A stretch of DNA of 32,608 nt, taken from assembly GCA_900542935.1 (NCBI GenBank), contig UQPN01000022.1:1-32608 (forward strand), read 5' to 3'. The position numbers and the translations under genes were made by a program. The DNA is from an uncultured Eubacteriales bacterium. GTDB taxonomy: Bacteria > Bacillota > Clostridia > Christensenellales > Borkfalkiaceae. The notes under the pieces are model-generated. The model was not told the origin of the DNA, ran no database searches, and saw only the letters and a list, made by a program, of their open reading frames with translations. Within the stretch, counting starts at the first letter, position 1, and each line of letters opens with the position of its first letter. Positions 15,137-22,831 of this stretch are shown here, in pieces.

Positions 15137-16237
15137 TTATACCTCGTCCGTTTTTGTTCCTTTTCCCTGCGTCGGCTTTCCCTGTGCACCCTTTCCCGCG
15201 GCGATTTCTTCCGTCGGTTTCTCCTCCGTCGTATTTACTTCCGCCGCAATCCTCTGAATCTCCGCCTCGCTCGCTTCCTTTCCCTGCGCACCCTTTCCCG
15301 CGGCGATTTCTTCCGTCGGCTTTTCCTCCGCCGTATTTACTTCCGCCGCGGTTTTCCGATGCTCCGCCGCGCTCGCTTCCCTTCCCTGCGCCGCGTTCTC
15401 CTCCATTACCGAAGCGCAACAAGCGGGCAGCAGCACGGAATATCCGCCTTTTCCGCCCGCGGATACGTGCGCGGAAGGAGAAAAATACACCCGCTGGAAA
15501 TACCGTTTATTTATTGTATGCGCCTGCGTTTCTTCATATATCAGAAGCGTGCCCGAAAAAATTTTTATTTTTTTCGTTCCGCTCACCGTGCTTATCGTAA
15601 AATCGCGCGTTTCCGTACGCCCGTCCCACAGTAAAAAAGCCAGTTCCGGCGAAATAAAGCAAATCGGCGCTCCGTCTCCCGCCACGGCGCGGTTGCCGCT
15701 GTCGATCAGTCCGTACGCCTCTACGCCGCGCGTTTTTCCGTCGGCGCAAAGTTCGCAGCGGCGGATAAAGCGTGCCGTTTTCTGCGCTTTAAACAGTCTT
15801 TTTGCCCCCGCAACGCAGGCAAAAACGAAGAAAACGCACACGGGAATCTGCCAGGCTTTCAACGTCGCGCCCGTATAATCGATGGCAAAAAACACCCCCG
15901 CCAGACACGCCGAAAGCAGAAAAAACACGCATACAAAGCGTAAAAACGCACAAAAACAGGCTTTTTTCTCCGTTTTTGAAAGCGTAAAAAACACTTTCGG
16001 GCTTTTCAGCCGCGCGAAAAAACACATCAGCGCGCCTGCCGAAACTTTGATGAAAAACGCTGCGGCGTACGGAACGGAAATCAGCGCGAACACGCAGGCG
16101 AACGCGGCGCCGAACGACGCGGCGCACACCGCGGGAAGCGCCCGCACGCGGGTTTTCGTGCTGCGGAACGCCAGAAAAAGCAGCATGGAATCCAGCAGAA
16201 AATTTTCGATAAAAGCATATTCTATGTACACCTGCAT
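15137..16237 (-). CDS. spoIIGA: SpoIIGA, pro-sigma-E processing peptidase
   Basis: 366 residues from an ATG preceded by GGAGG; the 15 residues upstream in the longer frame are not family-like. Seen: VYIEYAFIENFLLDSMLLFL at the N-terminus, five hydrophobic helices up to about residue 145, then a soluble domain with GLIDSGNRAV near residue 179. That is the D-S-G-N motif of the aspartic-protease-like active site that cleaves pro-SigE at the septum. After the SAHVSAGGKGGYSVLLPACCA end of the normal protein there is an additional Glu/Ala/Lys-rich tail of about 80 residues made of two 34-residue repeats. It is coupled to sigE (4-nt gap), the conserved partner arrangement. Confidence 0.93.
   Translation of the reverse strand: MQVYIEYAFIENFLLDSMLLFLAFRSTKTRVRALPAVCAASFGAAFACVFALISVPYAAAFFIKVSAGALMCFFARLKSPKVFFTLSKTEKKACFCAFLRFVCVFFLLSACLAGVFFAIDYTGATLKAWQIPVCVFFVFACVAGAKRLFKAQKTARFIRRCELCADGKTRGVEAYGLIDSGNRAVAGDGAPICFISPELAFLLWDGRTETRDFTISTVSGTKKIKIFSGTLLIYEETQAHTINKRYFQRVYFSPSAHVSAGGKGGYSVLLPACCASVMEENAAQGREASAAEHRKTAAEVNTAEEKPTEEIAAGKGAQGKEASEAEIQRIAAEVNTTEEKPTEEIAAGKGAQGKPTQGKGTKTDEV
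15176..15379 (-). repeat. 102-bp tandem duplication encoding the SpoIIGA tail
   Basis: Units at 15278-15379 and 15176-15277 code for 34-residue repeats that share AAEVNT.EEKPTEEIAAGKG and AQGK. They are nearly identical in DNA and exactly in frame, suggesting recent duplication by slippage or recombination. Confidence 0.85.
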
Positions 16238-16436
16238 CGTCTGCCCGCCCTCCGCGTCATTGCGCCCGCAAACGCATTTCACATACGATTATAGCAGAAA
16301 AAACGGCATAAAAAAATGCCTTTTCGGCAGATTTTTAGCGAAAAAAGGCGATAAAAACGTGCAAAAACACGGAAAAAATAAGCAAAATGAGGGCAAAATC
16401 ACTTCAAAACAGCGCAAAAACGGCGTAAATACATAC

Positions 16437-16476
16437 AAAAAAGCAGCCTTTTTCATACAAAAAAGACTGCTTTTTT
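16437..16476 (-). terminator. Strong terminator after the nucleoside ABC operon
   Basis: A 17-bp stem (AAAAAAGCAGCCTTTTT at 16437-16453 against 16460-16476, one G·U pair) with a 6-nt loop, A-rich before and T-rich after, 19 nt past the permease stop. It can function in both directions. The rest of 16238-16436 upstream of spoIIGA shows only a small GGCAT/ATGCC hairpin at 16305-16321 and no promoter I trust. Confidence 0.85.
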
Positions 16477-16495
16477 TACACTTTTTTATCGGTTT

Positions 16496-17455
16496 TTAAC
16501 GATCTTCGCGGAAGTAGGCAAGTCCCAGTGCCGCGGGCGGTTGATTTTCCTTGCTGTCCATTACGCTGGTAACGATAAGCACAAGCACCGTTACGACGTA
16601 AGGCACCACGTCGAAGAGTTTAATCATCTTCAGCGGAATGGTAAACACGCTGGACGCCACGGACAACGCGCCGAAAATAATCGAACCGAGAATGGCGTAG
16701 TTCGGCTTCCACAACGTGAAGATAACAAGCGCGACGGCAAGCCAGCCGAACGATTCGATGGGCGCTTCCACAAACGTTGTGCCGTTCGACTTATCCATGA
16801 CGTAATACAAGCCGCCGAAGCCGGCAATGACGCACCCCGCGATGATGGAAAGGTATTTGTACTTTTCCACGTTGATGCCTACGGCGTCCGCCGTGGCGGG
16901 ATTTTCGCCGATGGCGCGAAGCTGCAACCCTTTTCTTGTTTTGAACAGGTAGTACCACACAAACAGCGCGAGGAAAATGGAAAGATATACCATGACGCCG
17001 TGCGAGAAAAAGATTTCGCCGAACGAACCGAGCTTATCCGAAAACGTAAATAAATTTTTGAAACTCTTGTGCGCGCGGATGAGGTAATCCGAATTGATTC
17101 TTGTGCCGAAGAACTTCATAAAACCTACGCCGAACGTGGTGAGCGCAAGCCCCGTTACGTTCTGGTTGGCGCGGAGCGTAACCGTAAGGAACGCATAAAT
17201 CAACGCGCCGAACGACGACACGAGCGCCGAAAACAACAGCGCCGTAAGCACCAGAAAAAATCCCACGGGCGTGCCGTCGCCGATCGCCGACATATAAACG
17301 GATACGCCCCAGCAGCCGCCGAACGCGCCCATGCACATGATGCCCGGAATACCGAGATTCAGATGCCCCGATTTTTCCATGACCGTTTCGCCCGTGCTGC
17401 CAAAAAGGAAAATGGTGCCCATGCGAATGGCTTTTACAAGTAAACTGATAATCAT
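16496..17455 (-). CDS. BMP-type nucleoside ABC transporter permease, NupQ-like
   Basis: 319 residues. Seen: GTIFLFGSTGETVMEKSGHLNLGIPGIMCMGAF at the N-terminus (quoted here only as a region, residues 13-45), the diagnostic start of the inner-membrane permeases related to B. subtilis NupQ. It is followed by eight or so membrane helices and LRAIGENPATADAVGINVEKYK, the cytoplasmic coupling loop contacting the ATPase. Known relatives import guanosine and other nucleosides. The ATG overlaps the upstream permease stop by 4 nt and has GGAGG about 10 nt before it. Last gene of the operon, followed by a strong terminator. Together with xpt and the riboswitch upstream, a purine nucleoside is the expected substrate. 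Confidence 0.9.
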   Translation of the reverse strand: MIISLLVKAIRMGTIFLFGSTGETVMEKSGHLNLGIPGIMCMGAFGGCWGVSVYMSAIGDGTPVGFFLVLTALLFSALVSSFGALIYAFLTVTLRANQNVTGLALTTFGVGFMKFFGTRINSDYLIRAHKSFKNLFTFSDKLGSFGEIFFSHGVMVYLSIFLALFVWYYLFKTRKGLQLRAIGENPATADAVGINVEKYKYLSIIAGCVIAGFGGLYYVMDKSNGTTFVEAPIESFGWLAVALVIFTLWKPNYAILGSIIFGALSVASSVFTIPLKMIKLFDVVPYVVTVLVLIVTSVMDSKENQPPAALGLAYFREDR

Positions 17456-18654
17456 TTCTTTTCGTCCTCCGTCTGCCGATCCGTTTCGTTTGCGGTTTCG
17501 CCGGCGCCCTGCGCCGTTTCAGCCGTTTTTTTGCGTTTGAAAATTTTTCCCGCTTTCGCGGTAAATTCTTTCCAGCCGCCCGCCGCTTTGATGGAATAGG
17601 TGATGAAAAATTCGCAGCCGATGACGAAAAAGAACACGATACCGATAATCATATTGGAAAAATCGGTGCTGCCGAGGGAGAAATCCGTATTGATCTGCCC
17701 CGTGCCCGCCTGCATGACCACCACGAACAATGCCGTGCCGATCATAATCAGCGGATTGAATTTGCCGAGCCACGCGATAAGAATGGCGGTGAAACCGAGC
17801 GTAGCCGTTTTTTCCGATACCGTGTGGGAAATGGCGCCGGCGTACAAAAAGCCGATGACGCCGCAGATGGCGCCCGATAACACCAGCGTACGGATAATTA
17901 CTTTTTTTACGTTGATGCCCACGTATTTCGCCGTGTTGGCGCTTTCGCCCACCACCGCGATTTCGTAGCCGTGCTTGCTGTACTTCATGTACACGAACAC
18001 GAACGCCGTCATCAGCGCGACAATCAGAATGGGCAGCAGATATTTGTTGCCGAGCTGCGGCAGCCAGGCGCGCTTGCTCATCAGATTGACGATACCGATA
18101 TTGATTTTCTGATACTTCGTCTGCTTATAGCAGAAGTGGTTTACCAGCCCCGCGGCGATGTAGTTCATCATCAGCGTGAACAGCGTTTCGTTGGTGTTGA
18201 ACAGCGCTTTGAAAATTGCGGGAATCGCCGCCCAGATAACGCTGACGGCGATTGCCGCAAGCAGCATGATGATAATCACCACGCCCCCCGGCACTTCATC
18301 CGGCACGTTGATCATGCAATAAATTGCCGCAAGGCAGCCCATCAGCACCTGACCGTTGGCGCCCATGTTCCAGTATTTCATACGGAACGCGGGAACGATG
18401 GCAAGCCCGAACGCAAGCAGCAAAGCGGTATCCTGAAGAAGCGTCCACGGATCGATGAAAATGCCCTTGACGAACGTGCCGAAAATAGCGAACGGGTTGC
18501 GCCCGATTAAAATCGTGCTCATGACGCTGCAGATAATCACCGCGGCAAGCACGGAAAGGACGCGGATTCCCGCCGCTTTCCAGAACGGCATCGACGCGCG
18601 CTTCGTGATATGAAACAGCGGTTCTTTTACTTTCTTCGTTGTCGATTCAGTCAT
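17452..18654 (-). CDS. BMP-type nucleoside ABC transporter permease, NupP-like
   Basis: 400 residues, of the ABC-2/branched-chain-like permease superfamily as in NupP. Seen: a cytoplasmic N-terminus of about 27 residues and about ten hydrophobic helices. Between them are AFRMKYWNMGANGQVLMGC, FNTNETLFTLMMNYIA and the coupling loop IAVVGESANTAKYVGINV, typical of this half of the heteromeric pair. A hydrophilic C-terminal tail (about 370-400) is rich in Lys, Glu and Thr. The start overlaps the ATPase gene by 8 nt and has GGAGG 6 nt upstream. It forms the membrane channel with the following permease. Confidence 0.9.
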   Translation of the reverse strand: MTESTTKKVKEPLFHITKRASMPFWKAAGIRVLSVLAAVIICSVMSTILIGRNPFAIFGTFVKGIFIDPWTLLQDTALLLAFGLAIVPAFRMKYWNMGANGQVLMGCLAAIYCMINVPDEVPGGVVIIIMLLAAIAVSVIWAAIPAIFKALFNTNETLFTLMMNYIAAGLVNHFCYKQTKYQKINIGIVNLMSKRAWLPQLGNKYLLPILIVALMTAFVFVYMKYSKHGYEIAVVGESANTAKYVGINVKKVIIRTLVLSGAICGVIGFLYAGAISHTVSEKTATLGFTAILIAWLGKFNPLIMIGTALFVVVMQAGTGQINTDFSLGSTDFSNMIIGIVFFFVIGCEFFITYSIKAAGGWKEFTAKAGKIFKRKKTAETAQGAGETANETDRQTEDEKK

Positions 18655-20443
18655 TGACAGCCTCCTTCACGCCGTCGCCGTTTCCGGCTGATTCCGTTTT
18701 TACCATCAGCAGACCGATTTCGCTCTTGTTTGCGGTTCTGCCGTCTACGACGCCCGTAACCTTGCCGGAACCGATGACGAGAATCCGATCGCACAGTTCG
18801 ATGAGCACGTCGAGATCTTCGCCGACGAAAATAACCGCCGCGCCGTTTTCTTTCTGCTTGTTTAAAAGATTATAGATGGTATACGACGAATTGATGTCGA
18901 GTCCGCGTACGGGGTACGCCGCCATTAAAACTTTCGGCGCGGAAGCGATTTCGCGCCCGACAAGCACCTTCTGCACGTTGCCGCCCGAAAGCCTTCTTAC
19001 GGGCGTATGCGCCGAGGGCGTAACCACTTCCAGTTCTTCGATGATTTCGTCCGCCAGTTTTCCCGGTTTGCTGCGATCGAGGAACACGGAATTGCCCTTG
19101 CGGTAACTTCTGAGCATCATGTTATCCACGATGTCCATATTGCCGACGAGCCCCATGCCGAGGCGATCTTCGGGAACGAACGAAAGGCGGATGCCGAGTT
19201 CGCGGATTTGCAGAGGCGTTTTATCTTTCAGATCGATGATTTCGTCCTCTTTGAAAAGCACTTTTCCCGCGTTGACGAGTTCTTTGATTTCTTTATCCGT
19301 TTTGCCCGTAAAATCGACGGTTTCGCCGTTTTCGTAGCGGAACGCGCCCTCTTTCGCCAGCTCTTTCACGCGGTGCAGATCTTTGTGGAAGAACGTTACG
19401 GGCTTATCCTTTTTGGGGTTGTGGAAAATCATATCGCCGCTTTCCAGCTTCTGCAAGCCGGCGATGGCTTCCAGCAGTTCTTTCTGCCCGCTGCCCGCAA
19501 TGCCCGCGATACCGAGAATTTCGCCCGATTTTGCCGTGAACGAAACGTTATCCAGTACCTTTACGCCGTCGTGGCTCTTTACATTCAGGCCTTTGATTTC
19601 CAGCCTGTCCTCGCAATTTTCGGGCGTGCTGCGTTCGATATTGAGCGCCACTTTCTTGCCCACCATCAATTCGGTGAGTTTGTTTTCGTCGGCGTCTTTC
19701 GTAGCGATTTCGCCCACGGATTCGCCCTTTCTTAAAATCGCCACGCGATCGGATACGGCAAGCACTTCGTTGAGTTTGTGGGTGATGATGATGATGGACT
19801 TGCCGTCCTCTTTCATTTTACGGAGCACGGCGAACAGTTTTTCCGTTTCCTGCGGGGTTAAAACGGCGGTGGGCTCGTCCAGAATGAGCACGTTGGCGCC
19901 GCGGTATAACACCTTTACGATTTCCACCGTCTGTTTTTCCGAAACGGACATATTGTAAATTTTTTTATTGGGATCGATTTCGAAGCCGTACTTATCGGCG
20001 ATTTCTTTCACCTGCGCGGCGACTTCCTTTTTTTTGTACAAGCCGCTTTCCATTTTTCTGCCGATTTTCGCGAAAAACTTCAAAAACACGTTCTTTTTAT
20101 CGTCTACGGGTTTCGGTTCGTTTTTCACGCCGAGAACGATGTTCTGCGCGGCGGTGAATACGTCCACCAGTTTGAAATGCTGGTGAATCATGCCGATTTT
20201 ATACGCGAACGCGTCCTGCGGGGAGCGGATGACCGCCTCTTCGCCGCCGACGAACGTTTGCCCTTCATCCGGGAAATAAATGCCCGAAATCATATTCATC
20301 AGAGTGGTTTTGCCGCTGCCGTTTTCGCCGAGCACGGCTAAAATCTCTCCTTTATACACTTTGAGATTTACGTTTTTATTTGCCACGACGCTTCCGAAAT
20401 ACTTCGAAACGCCTCTCATTTCCAGCGCAATTTCTCTTTCCAC
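18647..20443 (-). CDS. BMP-type nucleoside ABC transporter ATP-binding protein, NupO-like, with insertions
   Basis: 598 residues from a GTG with GGAGG 6 nt upstream; close relatives I know are about 510. Seen: two ABC domains. The first has Walker A GENGSGKTT (39-47), a weakened signature MSVSEKQTVE (165-174) and Walker B LILDEPTAVL (186-195). The second has a degenerate Walker A GIAGSGQKE (314-322), a good signature LSGGNVQKV (485-493) and MAAYPVRGLD in place of Walker B, as usual for this family. The extra length sits in a segment of about 25 residues near 108-135 and a charged one of about 60 between 341 and 405. It powers uptake through the two permeases that follow. Confidence 0.93.
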   Translation of the reverse strand: MEREIALEMRGVSKYFGSVVANKNVNLKVYKGEILAVLGENGSGKTTLMNMISGIYFPDEGQTFVGGEEAVIRSPQDAFAYKIGMIHQHFKLVDVFTAAQNIVLGVKNEPKPVDDKKNVFLKFFAKIGRKMESGLYKKKEVAAQVKEIADKYGFEIDPNKKIYNMSVSEKQTVEIVKVLYRGANVLILDEPTAVLTPQETEKLFAVLRKMKEDGKSIIIITHKLNEVLAVSDRVAILRKGESVGEIATKDADENKLTELMVGKKVALNIERSTPENCEDRLEIKGLNVKSHDGVKVLDNVSFTAKSGEILGIAGIAGSGQKELLEAIAGLQKLESGDMIFHNPKKDKPVTFFHKDLHRVKELAKEGAFRYENGETVDFTGKTDKEIKELVNAGKVLFKEDEIIDLKDKTPLQIRELGIRLSFVPEDRLGMGLVGNMDIVDNMMLRSYRKGNSVFLDRSKPGKLADEIIEELEVVTPSAHTPVRRLSGGNVQKVLVGREIASAPKVLMAAYPVRGLDINSSYTIYNLLNKQKENGAAVIFVGEDLDVLIELCDRILVIGSGKVTGVVDGRTANKSEIGLLMVKTESAGNGDGVKEAVND

Positions 20444-20508
20444 GCGCTACCTCCGTTGAGCCTATCCGATAAGACGGACAGAAAAAATCATTTAAAAAAG
20501 CAGGATAA

Positions 20509-20527
20509 GGCGGAGAAAATCTCCGCC
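20509..20527 (-). terminator. Hairpin between the binding-protein gene and the ATPase gene
   Basis: GGCGGAGA (20509-20516) pairs with TCTCCGCC (20520-20527) over a 3-nt loop in the 113-nt gap. The minus-strand 3' side has only a weak T-rich stretch. Such hairpins often protect binding-protein mRNA or partly terminate, giving more lipoprotein than transporter. Confidence 0.5.
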
Positions 20528-20556
20528 CTTTCCTTTATGTTCAATATTTTTTCAGA

Positions 20557-21786
20557 TTAGTTAGCGGCATTCTGAAGTTCGGTGATGCCGTCTACTCTCA
20601 AATCGAAGTAAGGAGCAGCGCGGAACTTGGATTCCATGAATACCAGTTTGCCGTTCTTTTCTTCCACAATCTTCGTATCGGGAGTGTACTTATCGTCCGT
20701 ATCAACGTCCGCAAGGAGGTCTGCCGTAAGAGTCTTGCCGCCGCCATAAGTGAAGTCGGCAAATACGAAACGGGTGCCGTTTTCAAGTTCTTTCTTAGCC
20801 GCGTCAATCGCCGCCTGCGTGCCTTCCGCAGCAACGGAAGTGTTGAGGTCGATGAGCTCTACCGAACCGGTAGCGATCGTGCCCGTCCAGTCGGCGTCGA
20901 TTCTTTCGCCGTTCATCGTGCAGTCGATCATGTATTCGAAATAAGGAGCCCAGTTGATTCTGGAAGAAATGATGTAGCTGTTGGGGCCCTGCTTTTTGGT
21001 GCTGCCGTTGTAGGAAACGTTGGGCACGTTGTTTTTTTCGCAGGCGTTGGGCGCGCCGTAAGAATCGGCGTGCTGGGAAATCAGCTTGCAGCCGTCTTTC
21101 TGGATCAACGTTTCGGCGGTATCGAATTCGATATCGGTATCGTACCAGGAACCGGTGTAACGAACCTTCATGGTAACGTCGGGGCAAACGGATTTAGCGC
21201 CGAGATAGAAAGAGGTGTAACCGGAAACAACTTCGGCGTAAGGGAACGCGCCTACGTAACCCATTACGTGATCGGCAGCGGTAGAACCGATTTCGTTGAG
21301 CTTCATGCCTGCGGCGATACCGGCAAGGTATCTGCCTTCGTAAATGGAAGCGAACGCATTGGAGAAGTTCTTCATATCAAGCGTGTGCGCTTTCGTGCCG
21401 GTAGCGTGGCAGAAGCGAACGTTCGAATATTCCTGCGCGGCCTGAATCATGAAATCTTCGTGCCCGAAGGAATCGGCAAAGATTGCCTGGCAGCCCTGCG
21501 AAGCAAGATTTTTCGCCGCGTTGTAGCAAGCTTCGGTTTCGCCGACGCCGGTTACAAGAAGTACCTGTTCTTTCGTAAGACCTTTGTTTTCAGCCGCTTC
21601 GTACATCGCGTCGATGAAGTTCTTATCGTACGTGGAAGAGGTATCGTGAAGCGTGATAAGACCGACTTTGAGGTCCGCTTTGTTTACCTTTTCGAAGGAG
21701 GTTTTTTCCTCGCCGCATCCCGCAAGCGCGGCGGTAACGCCGCATGCCATCACAGCCGAAAGAGCCAGAGATACAAGTTTCTTCAT
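20557..21786 (-). CDS. BMP-family nucleoside-binding lipoprotein (Med/NupN-like)
   Basis: 409 residues, starting at an ATG with GGAG about 10 nt upstream. Seen: a lipoprotein signal peptide (MKKLVSLALSAVMACGVTAA) ending in LAGC, Cys24 being the lipidation site. The mature part has KVGLITLHDTSSTYDKNFIDA, AIFADSFGHEDFMIQAA, GRYLAGIAAGM, GYVGAFPYAEVVSG and DGCKLISQHADSYGA, the order seen in the Bmp/Med periplasmic-binding family. It would capture nucleosides outside the cell for the ABC transporter encoded just downstream. It lies 60 nt after xpt, under the same riboswitch control. Somewhat longer than typical relatives (about 330-360). Confidence 0.92.
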   Translation of the reverse strand: MKKLVSLALSAVMACGVTAALAGCGEEKTSFEKVNKADLKVGLITLHDTSSTYDKNFIDAMYEAAENKGLTKEQVLLVTGVGETEACYNAAKNLASQGCQAIFADSFGHEDFMIQAAQEYSNVRFCHATGTKAHTLDMKNFSNAFASIYEGRYLAGIAAGMKLNEIGSTAADHVMGYVGAFPYAEVVSGYTSFYLGAKSVCPDVTMKVRYTGSWYDTDIEFDTAETLIQKDGCKLISQHADSYGAPNACEKNNVPNVSYNGSTKKQGPNSYIISSRINWAPYFEYMIDCTMNGERIDADWTGTIATGSVELIDLNTSVAAEGTQAAIDAAKKELENGTRFVFADFTYGGGKTLTADLLADVDTDDKYTPDTKIVEEKNGKLVFMESKFRAAPYFDLRVDGITELQNAAN

Positions 21787-21846
21787 AGATTTTTTCTCCT
21801 TTGCCCGGACGTTTTTTCGCCGCAGGCTAAAAAATTTAATACGTTT

Positions 21847-22419
21847 TTATTTTCTGAACGAAATTTCGCTTTCGTTCATACTTTCGATGATTGCAAGGGA
21901 TTCCACTTTATAGCCCTTCGCGCGCAGCTCGTCGCCGCCGCCCTGAAAACCCTTTTCGATCTCCGCGCAGCACCCCACAACCTCGGCGCCCGCCTGATTC
22001 GCTATATCGATTAACCCTTTCAAAGCGTTGCCGCCGGCAAGAAAATCGTCGGTAATCAACACTCTGTCGGCAGCAGAAAGATAATCTTTCGTTACCGCCA
22101 CGTTGTAGGTTTGTTTGTGCGTGTAGGAATATACCGCCGCGCTGTACTGCTCGCCCGATACGTTTGCGGAAGGATGCTTCTTCGCAAAGACCATGGGCAC
22201 GCCCAGTTCCATTGCCACCGCCGTGGCGAACGCGATGCCGGAAGCTTCTACGGTGAGCACTTTCGTGATGCGCTCGCCTGAAAACAGGCGGCGCGTTTCT
22301 TTCGCCATTTCTTTTAAAAATACCGCGTCTACCTGCTGATTGAGAAACGAACCGACTTTCAGGACGTTGCCCGGAAGCACCTGCCCTTCTTTGAGTATTT
22401 TTTCTTCCAACGCTTTCAT
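21847..22419 (-). CDS. xpt: Xanthine phosphoribosyltransferase
   Basis: 190 residues, the normal length, from an ATG preceded by GGAGAGGG; the frame extends upstream to 22524 but that part is the riboswitch expression platform. Seen: MKALEEKILKEGQVLPGNVL, then LKVGSFLNQQVD, VLTVEASGIAFA, FAKKHPSANVSGEQY and the PRPP-binding loop VLITDDFLAGGNALKGL. These are the standard features of Xpt, which converts xanthine and PRPP to XMP for purine salvage. Transcription from the promoter at 22689-22717 passes a purine aptamer. The transporter genes downstream fit a coordinated uptake-and-salvage operon. Confidence 0.96.
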   Translation of the reverse strand: MKALEEKILKEGQVLPGNVLKVGSFLNQQVDAVFLKEMAKETRRLFSGERITKVLTVEASGIAFATAVAMELGVPMVFAKKHPSANVSGEQYSAAVYSYTHKQTYNVAVTKDYLSAADRVLITDDFLAGGNALKGLIDIANQAGAEVVGCCAEIEKGFQGGGDELRAKGYKVESLAIIESMNESEISFRK

Positions 22420-22483
22420 TTCGTAAAACCCTCTCCTTCGTGATCCCGACGTTTTTTTCAGCCGCCTGCTTTTCCGAGCCTGC

Positions 22484-22522
22484 AAAAAAAATAAAAGGCG
22501 AGAAAACACGGTTTTCTTCGCC
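22484..22522 (-). terminator. Riboswitch expression-platform terminator
   Basis: On the minus strand GGCGAAGAAAAC pairs with GTTTTCTCGCC (one bulged A, loop CGT), followed by TTTTATTTTTTTT. It lies between the aptamer and the xpt ribosome site. A competing hairpin ACGGT.TT/AA.ACCGT would swallow its 5' arm and is a candidate antiterminator. Confidence 0.8.
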
Positions 22523-22564
22523 AATACCGTTTCTCCCCTTTCCTTTACGAAAAAAAGAAAAAGG

Positions 22565-22589
22565 AAAAAACTGCTCGATAGTCGCAGTT
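22565..22589 (-). terminator. Second candidate terminator overlapping the aptamer
   Basis: AACTGC (22589-22584) and GCAGTT (22574-22569) flank GACTATCGA and are followed by six T. The 5' arm is the P3 3' strand and the loop holds J3/1 and the P1 3' strand. It therefore cannot form while the aptamer is folded. Confidence 0.45.
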
Positions 22590-22646
22590 GGTTTTCGGGT
22601 ACTGCGGTAGAGACATTCCCACCACTTCAGGGAACATATATCGGCT
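22574..22646 (-). promoter_or_regulatory. Purine (guanine-type) riboswitch aptamer
   Basis: On the minus strand: P1 CGATA/TATCG, P2 TTCCC/GGGAA capped by a GAAGTGG loop, J2/3 GTCTCTACC, P3 GCAGT/ACTGC capped by CCGAAAA, and J3/1 GAC. In the B. subtilis xpt aptamer the loops are GAUAUGG and CCGUAAA and J2/3 is GUUUCUACC, so the kissing-loop GG and CC and the core are preserved. The cytosine in GACTAT at the specificity position points to guanine or hypoxanthine rather than adenine. The aptamer sits about 35 nt after the predicted start and upstream of xpt. Confidence 0.9.
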
Positions 22647-22688
22647 TTTACGTTATGGAATTTTGTTTGCCCTCACGAGCTTGTCTAC

Positions 22689-22717
22689 ACTATACCACAC
22701 TTCTTCGGAATTGTCAA
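22689..22717 (-). promoter_or_regulatory. Promoter of the xpt–nucleoside transporter operon
   Basis: Minus strand TTGACA (22717-22712) and TATAGT (22694-22689) with a 17-nt spacer, a near-perfect housekeeping promoter reading into the riboswitch. The remaining 22718-22831 is a T/A-rich gap after the PII-like gene with no clear terminator. Confidence 0.85.
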
Positions 22718-22831
22718 ACGCAAGCCCGAAAAAAAAAGAAAAAAACTTTTTTTTGTGATTTTTTTTCACTTATTGTAAACTTTTTCGACACAATTTCCGT
22801 TCGGCTTTTGTTTTTTTCGGGATGATTCGTC

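Noticed and set aside
15176..15379. Possible CRISPR-like repeats
   Set aside because: Only two long contiguous units with no spacers, in frame within spoIIGA; a coding tandem duplication explains them.
16305..16321. GGCAT/ATGCC hairpin upstream of spoIIGA
   Set aside because: Only five base pairs around an A-rich loop; too weak to call a terminator, and no gene ends beside it.
21070..22014. 314-aa plus-strand open frame opposite the BMP lipoprotein and xpt
   Set aside because: It spans two well-identified genes in antisense and has no start signal.
22420..22524. Upstream extension of xpt by 35 codons
   Set aside because: This stretch forms the riboswitch terminator and ribosome site; the protein begins at the conserved MKALEEK.
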